A DNA stretch of 5,220 bases from G039029935 sp039029935. GTDB taxonomy: Bacteria > Chloroflexota > Anaerolineae > Caldilineales > Caldilineaceae. The stretch is from positions 1-5,220 of the forward strand of contig JBCCFC010000995.1 in assembly GCA_039029935.1 (NCBI GenBank). The letters are read 5' to 3'. The position numbers and the translations under genes are program-made. The notes below the pieces were generated by a model. It saw only the letters and a program-made list of their open reading frames with translations, ran no database searches and was not told the DNA's origin. Positions 1 through 5,220 of the stretch are shown here, in pieces. Position 1 is the stretch's first letter. Each line of letters begins with the position of its first letter.

Positions 1-60
1 AGGTGAGGTGGTGAAATGGCTGATTTTTTGCAAAAAATCAGCCATTTCACCACCTCACCT
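1..60. repeat. Perfect 60-bp palindrome with 30-base arms and no loop
   Basis: Bases 31-60 are the exact reverse complement of bases 1-30, with the centre at TTTTTTG|CAAAAAA. The repeat begins on the first base of the window, so it may extend further left. It lies 16 bases past the stop codon of the GGT-like gene, where a transcription terminator is expected, and RNA from either strand would fold into one long hairpin. However, the T-run sits at the tip of the stem, not after its base, and no U-tract is visible beyond it, so a classical intrinsic terminator is not shown. A 60-bp self-complementary node is also a place where short-k assembly graphs break, which may explain why the sequence starts exactly here. 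The repeat itself is certain; its role is not. Confidence 0.9.
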
Positions 61-76
61 CATACACCTACAAAAT

Positions 77-1699
77 TTACACCACCAACGCCATCCCATC
101 CGTCCCTGTATCCGCGGCACCCGCCAGCACCCCCGTCTCTGGGTCAATGGTGATGGCCTGCACCAATGCAAAGCCACCGTGACTTTGCGGGATGCGTGAG
201 ATGGGATGCTTCTTACGCACTTCGGCACAGACAAACTCTGGGATGCGCGCATGACAGCGGATGTCGTTGAGTTGGCAGTCAATGCGGGGTGCATGAACGG
301 CGTCGCTGATCGACATGCCAAAGTCCAGCACGTTGAGGACCACCTGCAAGTTGGAGGTAATGATGCGTGAGGCGCCGGGTGATCCCAACACGATGATGGG
401 CTTGTCATCTTTGTAGACGATGGTGGGGGCCATGCCTGTGGTGCGTCCCTTGCCTGGCTCAATCGAGTTGGGGTGGCCGGGCAGTGGGTAGAAGTTGATC
501 ATCGAGTTGTTGTACATAAAGCCCATGCCTGGGGTGATGGCACCGGACGAAACACCGAGTGAGTGGGTCAGCGAGATGCAGTTGCCCGCGTTGTCCACAA
601 CGGTGACTTGCGTGGTGTCGGGATGACCGTTGGCTGCATAATCGGCCGTGATCTCTTTTTCGGCGCGGATATGCGCCTGCCATTCTGCCGCCCGTTCTTT
701 GGACATCATCCATTCAATTGGCACATCGTTAAATTCAGGGTCGGCCATAAAACGGTTACGGTCCGCAAATGCCGCTTTCATCGCCATGCCCAACGTGTAG
801 ATGTAGTCGGGCGAGTTGTGTCCCATTGCCGCCAAGTCAAAGCCTTCCAAAATATTGAGGATGGCAATCATTGTCGGTCCACCATGTGGTGCGCTCGTGT
901 TGGTGACAGTGTAGCCGCGATAGGTTCCAGAGACAAGCATATCCTCACGCAGGGCATAGTTGGTGAAATCGTCACGTGTGACAAAGCTGCCGTTGGCGGC
1001 CAAATCTGCGGCCATGCGGTCGGCCAACTCTCCATGATAGAAATCTTCGGGTCCATGTTCGCCCAAATGACGCAGTGTCTTGGCATAGTCTGGATTCGAG
1101 ATCATCTGTCCCATCTCATAGGGCTTGCCATCCTCACGTAGATAGATGCGACGTGACTCTGGGTTGCCAATGATGTAGTCGAGGAGTGCACAGCTTTCGG
1201 GATACCGTTTGACACGCTGCCACATGTTCATCAGCCGTTCGTTGACCACAAAGCCTTCCTCGGCAATGCGCGCCGCAGGTTCGACCACCTGCGCCCATGA
1301 GTACGTTCCCCAGCGGTCGAGCAGCGTGGACATGGCCTTGACCCAACCCGCCGTGCAGACAGAGGTGTAGCCCAATTCGTTGACGCTGCCCTCCAAGAAA
1401 TAGCCCCAACCATCAGGATTGGGACGGATGTATTTATCGACCCACATATCGGGTGTGACCTTGCTACCCGCCAGTGCGGGGGCATCAATGCTGATGCGTT
1501 GTTGTCCCGTTTGCGGATCAGGGTTGGCGAGGTGTAGTGTGAACACGGCATAGCCCCCAACACCACACATTTGTGGGTCGATGACGGCCTGCACAGCGGC
1601 AGCGGTGACAGCGGCGTCGATGGCATTGCCACCCGCCATGAGGACTTTGGCCCCTTCTTCAACGGCCAATGGTTCCGGTGCAACGATTGCGTTTGTCAT
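77..1699 (-). CDS. Gamma-glutamyltransferase-family (Ntn-hydrolase) protein, cytoplasmic, substrate uncertain
   Basis: This 540-aa protein belongs to the GGT family, whose members cleave themselves to expose an N-terminal Thr and then hydrolyse or transfer gamma-glutamyl or related acyl groups. Seen here: the N-terminal AGGNAIDAA motif (22-30), the GVGGYAVF strand (46-53), the cleavage site with TTQVTVVD (362-369), MYNNSMINF (395-403), GHPNSIEPGK (408-417), MAPTIV (423-428) and the oxyanion-type GSPGASRI (439-446). Cleavage before T362 would give subunits of about 361 and 179 residues, close to the usual sizes. The start is a Met with AAGGAG five bases upstream. There is no signal peptide, so it is probably cytoplasmic, unlike periplasmic E. 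coli Ggt. By alignment from memory to E. coli GGT, several gamma-glutamyl-binding residues are replaced: R114 by P83, Q430 by S399, D433 by N402 and S462/S463 by T421/G422. The family assignment is firm, but activity on glutathione is doubtful. It is the last gene of the leftward block. Confidence 0.93.
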   Translation of the reverse strand: MTNAIVAPEPLAVEEGAKVLMAGGNAIDAAVTAAAVQAVIDPQMCGVGGYAVFTLHLANPDPQTGQQRISIDAPALAGSKVTPDMWVDKYIRPNPDGWGYFLEGSVNELGYTSVCTAGWVKAMSTLLDRWGTYSWAQVVEPAARIAEEGFVVNERLMNMWQRVKRYPESCALLDYIIGNPESRRIYLREDGKPYEMGQMISNPDYAKTLRHLGEHGPEDFYHGELADRMAADLAANGSFVTRDDFTNYALREDMLVSGTYRGYTVTNTSAPHGGPTMIAILNILEGFDLAAMGHNSPDYIYTLGMAMKAAFADRNRFMADPEFNDVPIEWMMSKERAAEWQAHIRAEKEITADYAANGHPDTTQVTVVDNAGNCISLTHSLGVSSGAITPGMGFMYNNSMINFYPLPGHPNSIEPGKGRTTGMAPTIVYKDDKPIIVLGSPGASRIITSNLQVVLNVLDFGMSISDAVHAPRIDCQLNDIRCHARIPEFVCAEVRKKHPISRIPQSHGGFALVQAITIDPETGVLAGAADTGTDGMALVV

Positions 1700-1704
1700 G
1701 GTTT

Positions 1705-1710
1705 CTCCTT
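1705..1710 (-). promoter_or_regulatory. Ribosome binding site of the GGT-like gene
   Basis: On the minus strand AAGGAG lies five bases before the ATG at 1699-1697. This fixes the start codon and argues that the gene is translated without an upstream signal-peptide extension. The leader just before the start (AAAAAGGAGAAACC) resembles that of the amidase gene (AAAAAGAGAAACCT). Confidence 0.8.
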
Positions 1711-1713
1711 TTT

Positions 1714-1745
1714 AGTTGAAAGTTGATAGTGGAAAGTTGAAAGTT
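1714..1745. repeat. Heptad tandem repeat, consensus AGTTGAA
   Basis: Four full 7-base units run in tandem (AGTTGAA, AGTTGAT, AGTGGAA, AGTTGAA), followed by a partial AGTT. The array ends only a few bases upstream of the AAGGAG of the GGT-like gene, so it lies in that gene's leader. Short heptanucleotide repeats of this kind are known between genes in filamentous cyanobacteria and other large bacterial genomes. Copy number could vary by slippage; any effect on expression is inference. Confidence 0.75.
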
Positions 1746-1759
1746 TGGCTCTGCGGAAT

Positions 1760-1791
1760 TCATGTGGTTTGACAATCATGTGGTTTGACAA
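1760..1791. repeat. Perfect 16-base tandem duplication
   Basis: TCATGTGGTTTGACAA occurs twice with no gap, at 1760-1775 and 1776-1791. The second copy also serves as the left outer arm of the neighbouring inverted repeat, whose right partner lies near 1880-1892. One arm of that element therefore looks duplicated, either by slippage or by an insertion or excision event. Confidence 0.9.
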
Positions 1792-1892
1792 CCGTAGGTC
1801 ATCGCTAATAGCGTGACATTCTTGGTGGGAGCCAGAGTGTCACGCTCTTAGCGATAACCTACGATACACGCTCTAGCGATGTCAAGCACATG
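1777..1892. repeat. Nested imperfect inverted-repeat element (MITE-like or REP-like)
   Basis: The core pairs 1793-1820 with 1836-1863: 28-base arms, three mismatches and a loop of 15 bases. An outer pair matches 1777-1790 with 1880-1892, with one mismatch and one missing base. Within it the small hairpin CGCT-N2/3-AGCG occurs three times (1803-1813, 1843-1853, 1869-1878), the third copy lying between the inner and outer right arms. There is no open reading frame inside. It sits between the amidase stop and the GGT-like start, where the transcript would fold into a strong cruciform-like stem. No U-tract follows, so it is not a standard intrinsic terminator. A non-autonomous mobile element, a repeated palindrome family or an RNA processing or stability element are all possible. 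Confidence 0.7.
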
Positions 1893-1917
1893 TAGACCTG
1901 TTGAACCATTTTTGTTG

Positions 1918-3270
1918 TTACTCTGCAAATACCGCAGGCATATAGACTTTGTAACGTTGTTCGCGTTCGAGTCGTGGTTGAAGCGCATCGGACAACATGG
2001 TTGCCCAGAGGAGCAGGGCTTCATCACGGCCAAAGTGGGTAACACATTGCAACCCCAACGGTAAGCCATTGTCGGCATAGTCAGCAGGCAATGTGATAGC
2101 GGGCATCCCCGTATGGGTCCAAGGCATGTTCATGCACGGGTTGCCTGTGGCGTGGATGCCTTGCGGTGCAGGCCCAGGAGCCGATGGGCAGACCCAGAGG
2201 TCAATGCCTTCACGGTCCATCAACGCTTCAATCGACGCTCGATTATCCAGACAACTGGCACGACCCACCGCCACTTCATCCGCCGAAACTGTACGCCCTT
2301 CATCAATGGCATCGCGTGTCCGTTGGCGATAGAGATGCTGATATTGATCGTAGATTGGTGCATGTTCCTCGGCCAATTCCGCATAAATCAGACGGTTGTG
2401 GGTGTGGGTCATCGACTCAATATTGTCCAAGACAGGCACACGTTTGACAGGGAACCCCTTCTCCTGCAAATCGGCCACCTGTCGTTCAAATCGTTTCAGT
2501 GCTTCGGCACTTGCCTGCTGCAAATATGGTCCCTCCGGCACACCAAGGATGGGATAGCCAGTCGCCATGAGTGGTTCTGTCCAGTTGTCACAGACGATAC
2601 ACGCGGCCTGCGTCATGCCCTGCACATCCTGTGTAAACAGCCCGACATGGTCGACGGTGCGCGAGTAATAGAGGATGCCCGTTGAGTTGAGCCGACCATA
2701 GCTAGGTTTGAAGCCGACAATGCCACAAAACGCGGCAGGACGAATCACCGAGCCAACCGTCTGCGTCCCCAAGGCCAGCGTACACATCCCCGCGGCCACC
2801 GATGCAGCCGAGCCACTGCTAGAGCCGCCTGGTGTGTGCGCCGTGTTGTGCGGATTACGCGTTGGCCCCGGTGCAAAGTAGGCAAACTCGGTCGTGACAG
2901 TTTTGCCAGCGACAAGTGCACCTGCGTCACGCAGTTTGGAGACGCTGACCGCTTCGGCCTGATTGAAATGATCCGTTGGCACATCCGACCCTGCCTTGGT
3001 GTCAAAGCCATCCACATAGAAAATGTCTTTGACACCAAGAATGGCTCCATAAAGTGGTAACGTGTGTGTAGCGTTGCGTGATTGCAACTCTGCCGCTACC
3101 TGTTGCATTCGCTGACGCCGATTGTTCTCTGGCACAAACGCCTCAACGTGCGGCTCAACTTGGTCGATACGGTCGCAGATGCGGTCTATGTAGGTTGCGA
3201 ATCCCTGTGGATTGGCTTGCTGTGCGGCCAATGCATCGGCCAGCGGTGCTTGATTGGTATATTTTTGCAT
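1918..3270 (-). CDS. Amidase-signature family hydrolase
   Basis: This 450-aa protein is a complete member of the amidase-signature family (GatA, fatty acid amide hydrolase, malonamidase E2 and others), which cleaves C-N amide bonds through a Ser-cisSer-Lys triad. The triad is visible: K81 in GVKDIF, the cis-Ser S150 in GGSSSGSAAS (148-157) and the nucleophile S174 in TVGSVIRPAAFCG. The K-to-S (93) and S-to-S (24) spacings equal those I recall for malonamidase E2. The C-terminal part carries PWTHTGMPAITLP (383-395) and GLPLGLQCV (402-410), also family signatures. The usual GGS before the nucleophile is VGS here. The start is a Met preceded by AAAAAGAGAAACCT. The gene begins 20 bases after the stop of the lipoxygenase-like gene and is probably co-transcribed with it. 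No signal peptide is seen. Substrate cannot be read from sequence. It is not a likely GatA subunit, because no gatB or gatC is adjacent and the flanking genes are unrelated to tRNA charging. Confidence 0.94.
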   Translation of the reverse strand: MQKYTNQAPLADALAAQQANPQGFATYIDRICDRIDQVEPHVEAFVPENNRRQRMQQVAAELQSRNATHTLPLYGAILGVKDIFYVDGFDTKAGSDVPTDHFNQAEAVSVSKLRDAGALVAGKTVTTEFAYFAPGPTRNPHNTAHTPGGSSSGSAASVAAGMCTLALGTQTVGSVIRPAAFCGIVGFKPSYGRLNSTGILYYSRTVDHVGLFTQDVQGMTQAACIVCDNWTEPLMATGYPILGVPEGPYLQQASAEALKRFERQVADLQEKGFPVKRVPVLDNIESMTHTHNRLIYAELAEEHAPIYDQYQHLYRQRTRDAIDEGRTVSADEVAVGRASCLDNRASIEALMDREGIDLWVCPSAPGPAPQGIHATGNPCMNMPWTHTGMPAITLPADYADNGLPLGLQCVTHFGRDEALLLWATMLSDALQPRLEREQRYKVYMPAVFAE

Positions 3271-3274
3271 AGGT

Positions 3275-3285
3275 TTCTCTTTTTG
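3275..3285 (-). promoter_or_regulatory. Weak ribosome binding site of the amidase gene
   Basis: The minus strand reads AAAAAGAGAAACCT just before the ATG at 3270-3268. AAAGAG is a weaker Shine-Dalgarno match than the AAGGAG of the GGT-like gene. With only 20 bases between the stop of the upstream gene and this start, translational coupling could help initiation. The gap leaves no room for a separate promoter. Confidence 0.5.
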
Positions 3286-3290
3286 TGCTT

Positions 3291-5159
3291 TTATGTTTCA
3301 ATATTTAACGGCCACTGATAAGTTTGGGGCAACCCATCTCCGTAATCACGAATGTAGTCTGCAATTGCTTGGCGAAACTTGATAAGGGCTTGGTTGCAAG
3401 GCGTGGATGGGTCATCACCAAAGAATAAGTTCGTGTCAATACCACCCACAGGTATGAGTGGCTCATAGGGTACTGAAAAAGCAAAAATCATATAAAAATT
3501 TAAGACCTTGCCAATTGTGCCAGTTTTGGGTAAGTATTTTAACAATTCGGCCGTGCTAAACTCGCTGTCTGGGCTAGGGATTTGATCATTTTGCAAACAA
3601 GGTGGAAAATTTGGTGTAAAGGATAGATATGGATTTGCCGAATCGTTGAGACGTGCGGCCCCATGGATTGTTACACGGTAGATTATGCTCGTGAGAAATT
3701 GCGTTAAGGACTCTCTGCTATCAATGTTCGACAGACCTCTAATATTACCATCGTTTGGGTCGCTTGCCGCACTGATCCACGCTTGTAGGTCTTTGTCATT
3801 GCTTACCGCGCGATCATCTGTGTAGTTCTGTTCAACAAAGACAGTCACATACTCAGCCGTCTCCTGCCAGATTTTTATATACCCCTGAACGATGGGATAT
3901 TTATCCCACGGCTCCTTGTGGCTAAAGTCGGCTTTGTCAATATTATGGCGAGCTAAGGTATTCAGAGGATGGTCATCAGAAAATAAACGTCCGGCGGCAA
4001 ACGTGTTACTGATGTCTAAAAATTGGGCAGATGTGCTGATGGACGTGGGTGGTGCGATTTGCCCCCACAACAAGAGCAGTAGCGTGTCAAAGCCAATGAG
4101 GTGGTTCGATATAGGATCAAGTAAGTGCCGAATAGGGTGCTCCTTGGATATCTGCTCTTTCAAGGTCATTTGCAAAGCCGCAGTGACAAGGTGCCAATGG
4201 TAAACATGACCTAGCCATATCCCATACACGGTGACAGAGGTCTTAGCCGCTTGCAGGGCATATAACCAAGCAGAGTCGGTTGTAGCGGTAGCGGCTGGCA
4301 CAGAGGCTGGCATAGAGGCTGGCACGGTATAAATTTGTACGCCGTCATCTTGGTTGCCACTGACACGGATCGCAATAGGCGTCAGGTCTTTGGTTTGCGG
4401 GTCTTGTTTCAATAAAGTGATCGTAGCTGGGGTAAAACGGATAGAACCATCAACTTGACTCGGCTTTAACGTGGTAAAAATGCTTAAGTCAATCACAAAT
4501 AGTTGTCCAGTGGTTGCTAGGGCATCAACTTCTGGCGTCCAAGCTGTTTCAAACTTCAATTTGAGTGCGGTCTGTTGCTCAGGTGTAATCACTTTTTGTA
4601 GTATAAGCAGGTTAAAGGGTAGGCCATAACTGGCAATCGTGGGCCAGAATTGTTGGTTCGCAGTCTCGGTATCCGTTAAGGTGGCAACCCAAGTGTCTAA
4701 ATATTTTTCTCCCATGCGGTAAATGTTTGGTAGAACGGGCCATGACATCGTGAATTGTTGCGGTTCCTCTATTGATAACTGCATCAGAGGATGGTCATCC
4801 ATTGTTTTGTCTGCCACTGTGTCGGGGGATAAAACAGAGCGAATCATATCGATCAAAGCATCTGTCTTTTCTAACGCTTTTTGCAGAATATTTTTAGATT
4901 CTTCTTCTAAATCTTCCGTATCTGCACCGTATAAAAACTGACGCCCCGTCGCAGTTTGCCCATTAAGCGTATAGGACATTGTTAAGTTTTGTCTAGGTTG
5001 GGTGGTTTGGATTTTCCTTTTATTTAAATTTTCCAGCGACTCTTTCAGTTCGCCGATAGTAGCTATCGGGATGGCGGGAAGGTCTTCATATTTTGAATGA
5101 ATGATACCTCCAATAAAGTCATTGACTCTGCTATGAACAATATTTGATAATATACTCAT
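3291..5159 (-). CDS. Lipoxygenase-family protein with an apparently degraded iron site
   Basis: This 622-aa protein is recognisable as lipoxygenase, the family that oxygenates polyunsaturated fatty acids with a non-haem iron. It has no PLAT domain, as in many bacterial forms. Landmarks in order: an acidic, possibly coiled segment (about 81-110), LTPIAIRV (259-266), WLYALQAAKTSV (298-309), GHVYHWHLVTAAL (317-329), HPIRHLLDP (341-349), DLQAWISA (457-464), SIIYRVTIHGAARL (491-504), YLSFTPNFPP (511-520) and a C-terminal PLNIET. H323 lies 18 residues before HP341, exactly as the HLV histidine does in animal enzymes. In that alignment H318 matches the second ligand His and G313 replaces the first. 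R503 or L504 stands where Asn or His should be, and the last residue is Thr, not Ile. The reading frame is intact, so it is not an obvious pseudogene. GC is lower than in the two following genes. Start: Met with AAGGA eight bases upstream. It could be a non-catalytic fatty-acid binder, or an enzyme with an altered centre. Confidence 0.85.
   Translation of the reverse strand: MSILSNIVHSRVNDFIGGIIHSKYEDLPAIPIATIGELKESLENLNKRKIQTTQPRQNLTMSYTLNGQTATGRQFLYGADTEDLEEESKNILQKALEKTDALIDMIRSVLSPDTVADKTMDDHPLMQLSIEEPQQFTMSWPVLPNIYRMGEKYLDTWVATLTDTETANQQFWPTIASYGLPFNLLILQKVITPEQQTALKLKFETAWTPEVDALATTGQLFVIDLSIFTTLKPSQVDGSIRFTPATITLLKQDPQTKDLTPIAIRVSGNQDDGVQIYTVPASMPASVPAATATTDSAWLYALQAAKTSVTVYGIWLGHVYHWHLVTAALQMTLKEQISKEHPIRHLLDPISNHLIGFDTLLLLLWGQIAPPTSISTSAQFLDISNTFAAGRLFSDDHPLNTLARHNIDKADFSHKEPWDKYPIVQGYIKIWQETAEYVTVFVEQNYTDDRAVSNDKDLQAWISAASDPNDGNIRGLSNIDSRESLTQFLTSIIYRVTIHGAARLNDSANPYLSFTPNFPPCLQNDQIPSPDSEFSTAELLKYLPKTGTIGKVLNFYMIFAFSVPYEPLIPVGGIDTNLFFGDDPSTPCNQALIKFRQAIADYIRDYGDGLPQTYQWPLNIET
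4290..4325 (-). repeat. 12-base tandem repeat coding VPAS-MPAS-VPAA
   Basis: Three tandem 12-base units (about 4291-4326, consensus GAGGCTGGCACA on the plus strand) encode residues 279-290 of the lipoxygenase-like protein as three V/M-P-A-S/A tetrapeptides. The segment lies between the conserved PIAIRV strand and the WLYALQAAK helix, where family members have a short variable loop, so it looks like an in-frame slippage expansion of a Pro/Ala-rich linker. It is locally GC-rich within an AT-richer gene. Confidence 0.85.
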
Positions 5160-5167
5160 TTTTACAA

Positions 5168-5172
5168 TCCTT
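5168..5172 (-). promoter_or_regulatory. Ribosome binding site of the lipoxygenase-like gene
   Basis: The minus strand has AAGGA eight bases before the ATG at 5159-5157, which supports this start. The surrounding nonamer AGGATTGTA occurs twice (5163-5171 and 5178-5186) with a 15-base period, so a second AGGA lies further upstream. Confidence 0.7.
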
Positions 5173-5183
5173 GTTTGTACAAT

Positions 5184-5214
5184 CCTATAGTTGGGACCTC
5201 CGGTAGGTGTTCAA
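5184..5214 (-). promoter_or_regulatory. Candidate promoter with 19-base spacer and internal dyad (MerR-like layout)
   Basis: On the minus strand TTGAAC (5214-5209) and TATAGG (5189-5184) are separated by 19 bases. The spacer contains the dyad ACCTACCGGAGGT (5208-5196), which is symmetric except for one mismatched pair. MerR-family activators typically bind a dyad inside an over-long 19-20 base spacer between the -35 and -10 boxes. The layout fits, but the -10 match is poor, the dyad is short, and only 61 bases of upstream sequence are available. No regulator gene is visible in the window. Confidence 0.3.
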
Positions 5215-5220
5215 TTTTTG

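Noticed and set aside
1..60. Calling the palindrome a standard intrinsic terminator
   Set aside because: The T-run is at the hairpin tip, not after the stem, and the sequence beyond base 1 is missing, so termination cannot be shown.
563..1141. Plus-strand open frame of 192 codons inside the GGT-like gene
   Set aside because: It is antisense to a gene with clear family motifs, its translation has no recognisable domain, and long antisense frames are expected in GC-richer coding DNA.
1231..1683. Second minus-strand frame of 150 codons overlapping the start of the GGT-like gene
   Set aside because: It is a frame-shifted shadow of the same strand, with no motif and no independent start signal.
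1879..2064. Small plus-strand gene of 61 codons in the spacer and amidase end
   Set aside because: Most of it is antisense to the amidase C-terminus and it includes part of the inverted-repeat element. No ribosome binding site or homology was recognised.
2113..2685. Plus-strand open frame of 190 codons inside the amidase gene
   Set aside because: The opposite strand carries an intact catalytic triad and family motifs. The antisense product shows no domain, and no convincing ribosome binding site was seen.
1918..3270. GatA subunit of the tRNA-dependent amidotransferase
   Set aside because: The triad is shared by the whole family, there is no adjacent gatB or gatC, and the neighbours are unrelated to translation, so a general amidase call is safer.
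3291..5159. Treating the lipoxygenase-like gene as a pseudogene
   Set aside because: The frame is open over 622 codons with a good ribosome binding site, normal length and retained fold motifs. Loss of ligands alone does not show that the gene is dead.
5163..5186. Duplicated TACAATCCT as an operator pair
   Set aside because: The two nine-base copies overlap the ribosome binding region and are too short to separate from chance or a simple local duplication.

Overview
The window reads as one leftward block of three intact genes on the minus strand. In order of transcription they are a lipoxygenase-family protein (622 aa), an amidase-signature hydrolase (450 aa) and a gamma-glutamyltransferase-family hydrolase (540 aa). 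No rRNA, tRNA, transposase, CRISPR array or phage gene was seen. The only non-coding stretches are the upstream leader (5160-5220), a 20-base gap (3271-3290), a repeat-rich spacer (1700-1917) and the left edge (1-76), so no gene-free stretch exceeds 300 bases.

The DNA is bacterial: AGGAG-type ribosome binding sites, tight spacing and no introns. Lipoxygenases are uncommon in bacteria and are known from cyanobacteria, some proteobacteria, myxobacteria and other filamentous or social groups. Together with the heptad and palindromic spacer repeats, this would fit a Chloroflexota-like or cyanobacteria-like genome. That is a weak inference and the taxon cannot be fixed from this sequence.

The right-hand gene (5159-3291) keeps clear lipoxygenase landmarks, but its iron-binding positions look eroded: the Asn ligand is missing in any alignment I can make, the C-terminal residue is Thr instead of Ile, and at least one His ligand is displaced or lost. 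It is also lower in GC than its neighbours. A promoter-like pair with a 19-base spacer centred on a dyad lies upstream, which resembles MerR-type promoters. The amidase follows 20 bases later with a complete Lys-Ser-Ser triad (K81, S150, S174). The GGT-like gene follows after a 217-base spacer; it keeps the autocleavage Thr (T362) but lacks several residues that grip the gamma-glutamyl group in E. coli GGT.

The spacer 1700-1917 holds a nested inverted-repeat element, a perfect 16-base tandem duplication and a heptad tandem repeat. The window opens on a perfect 60-base palindrome. How the three enzymes cooperate is unknown. A speculative reading is a small lipid-amide or oxylipin-conjugate pathway: a lipoxygenase-fold protein that binds or modifies a fatty acyl group, an amidase that cuts an acyl amide, and a GGT-like enzyme that handles a gamma-glutamyl or similar amide.
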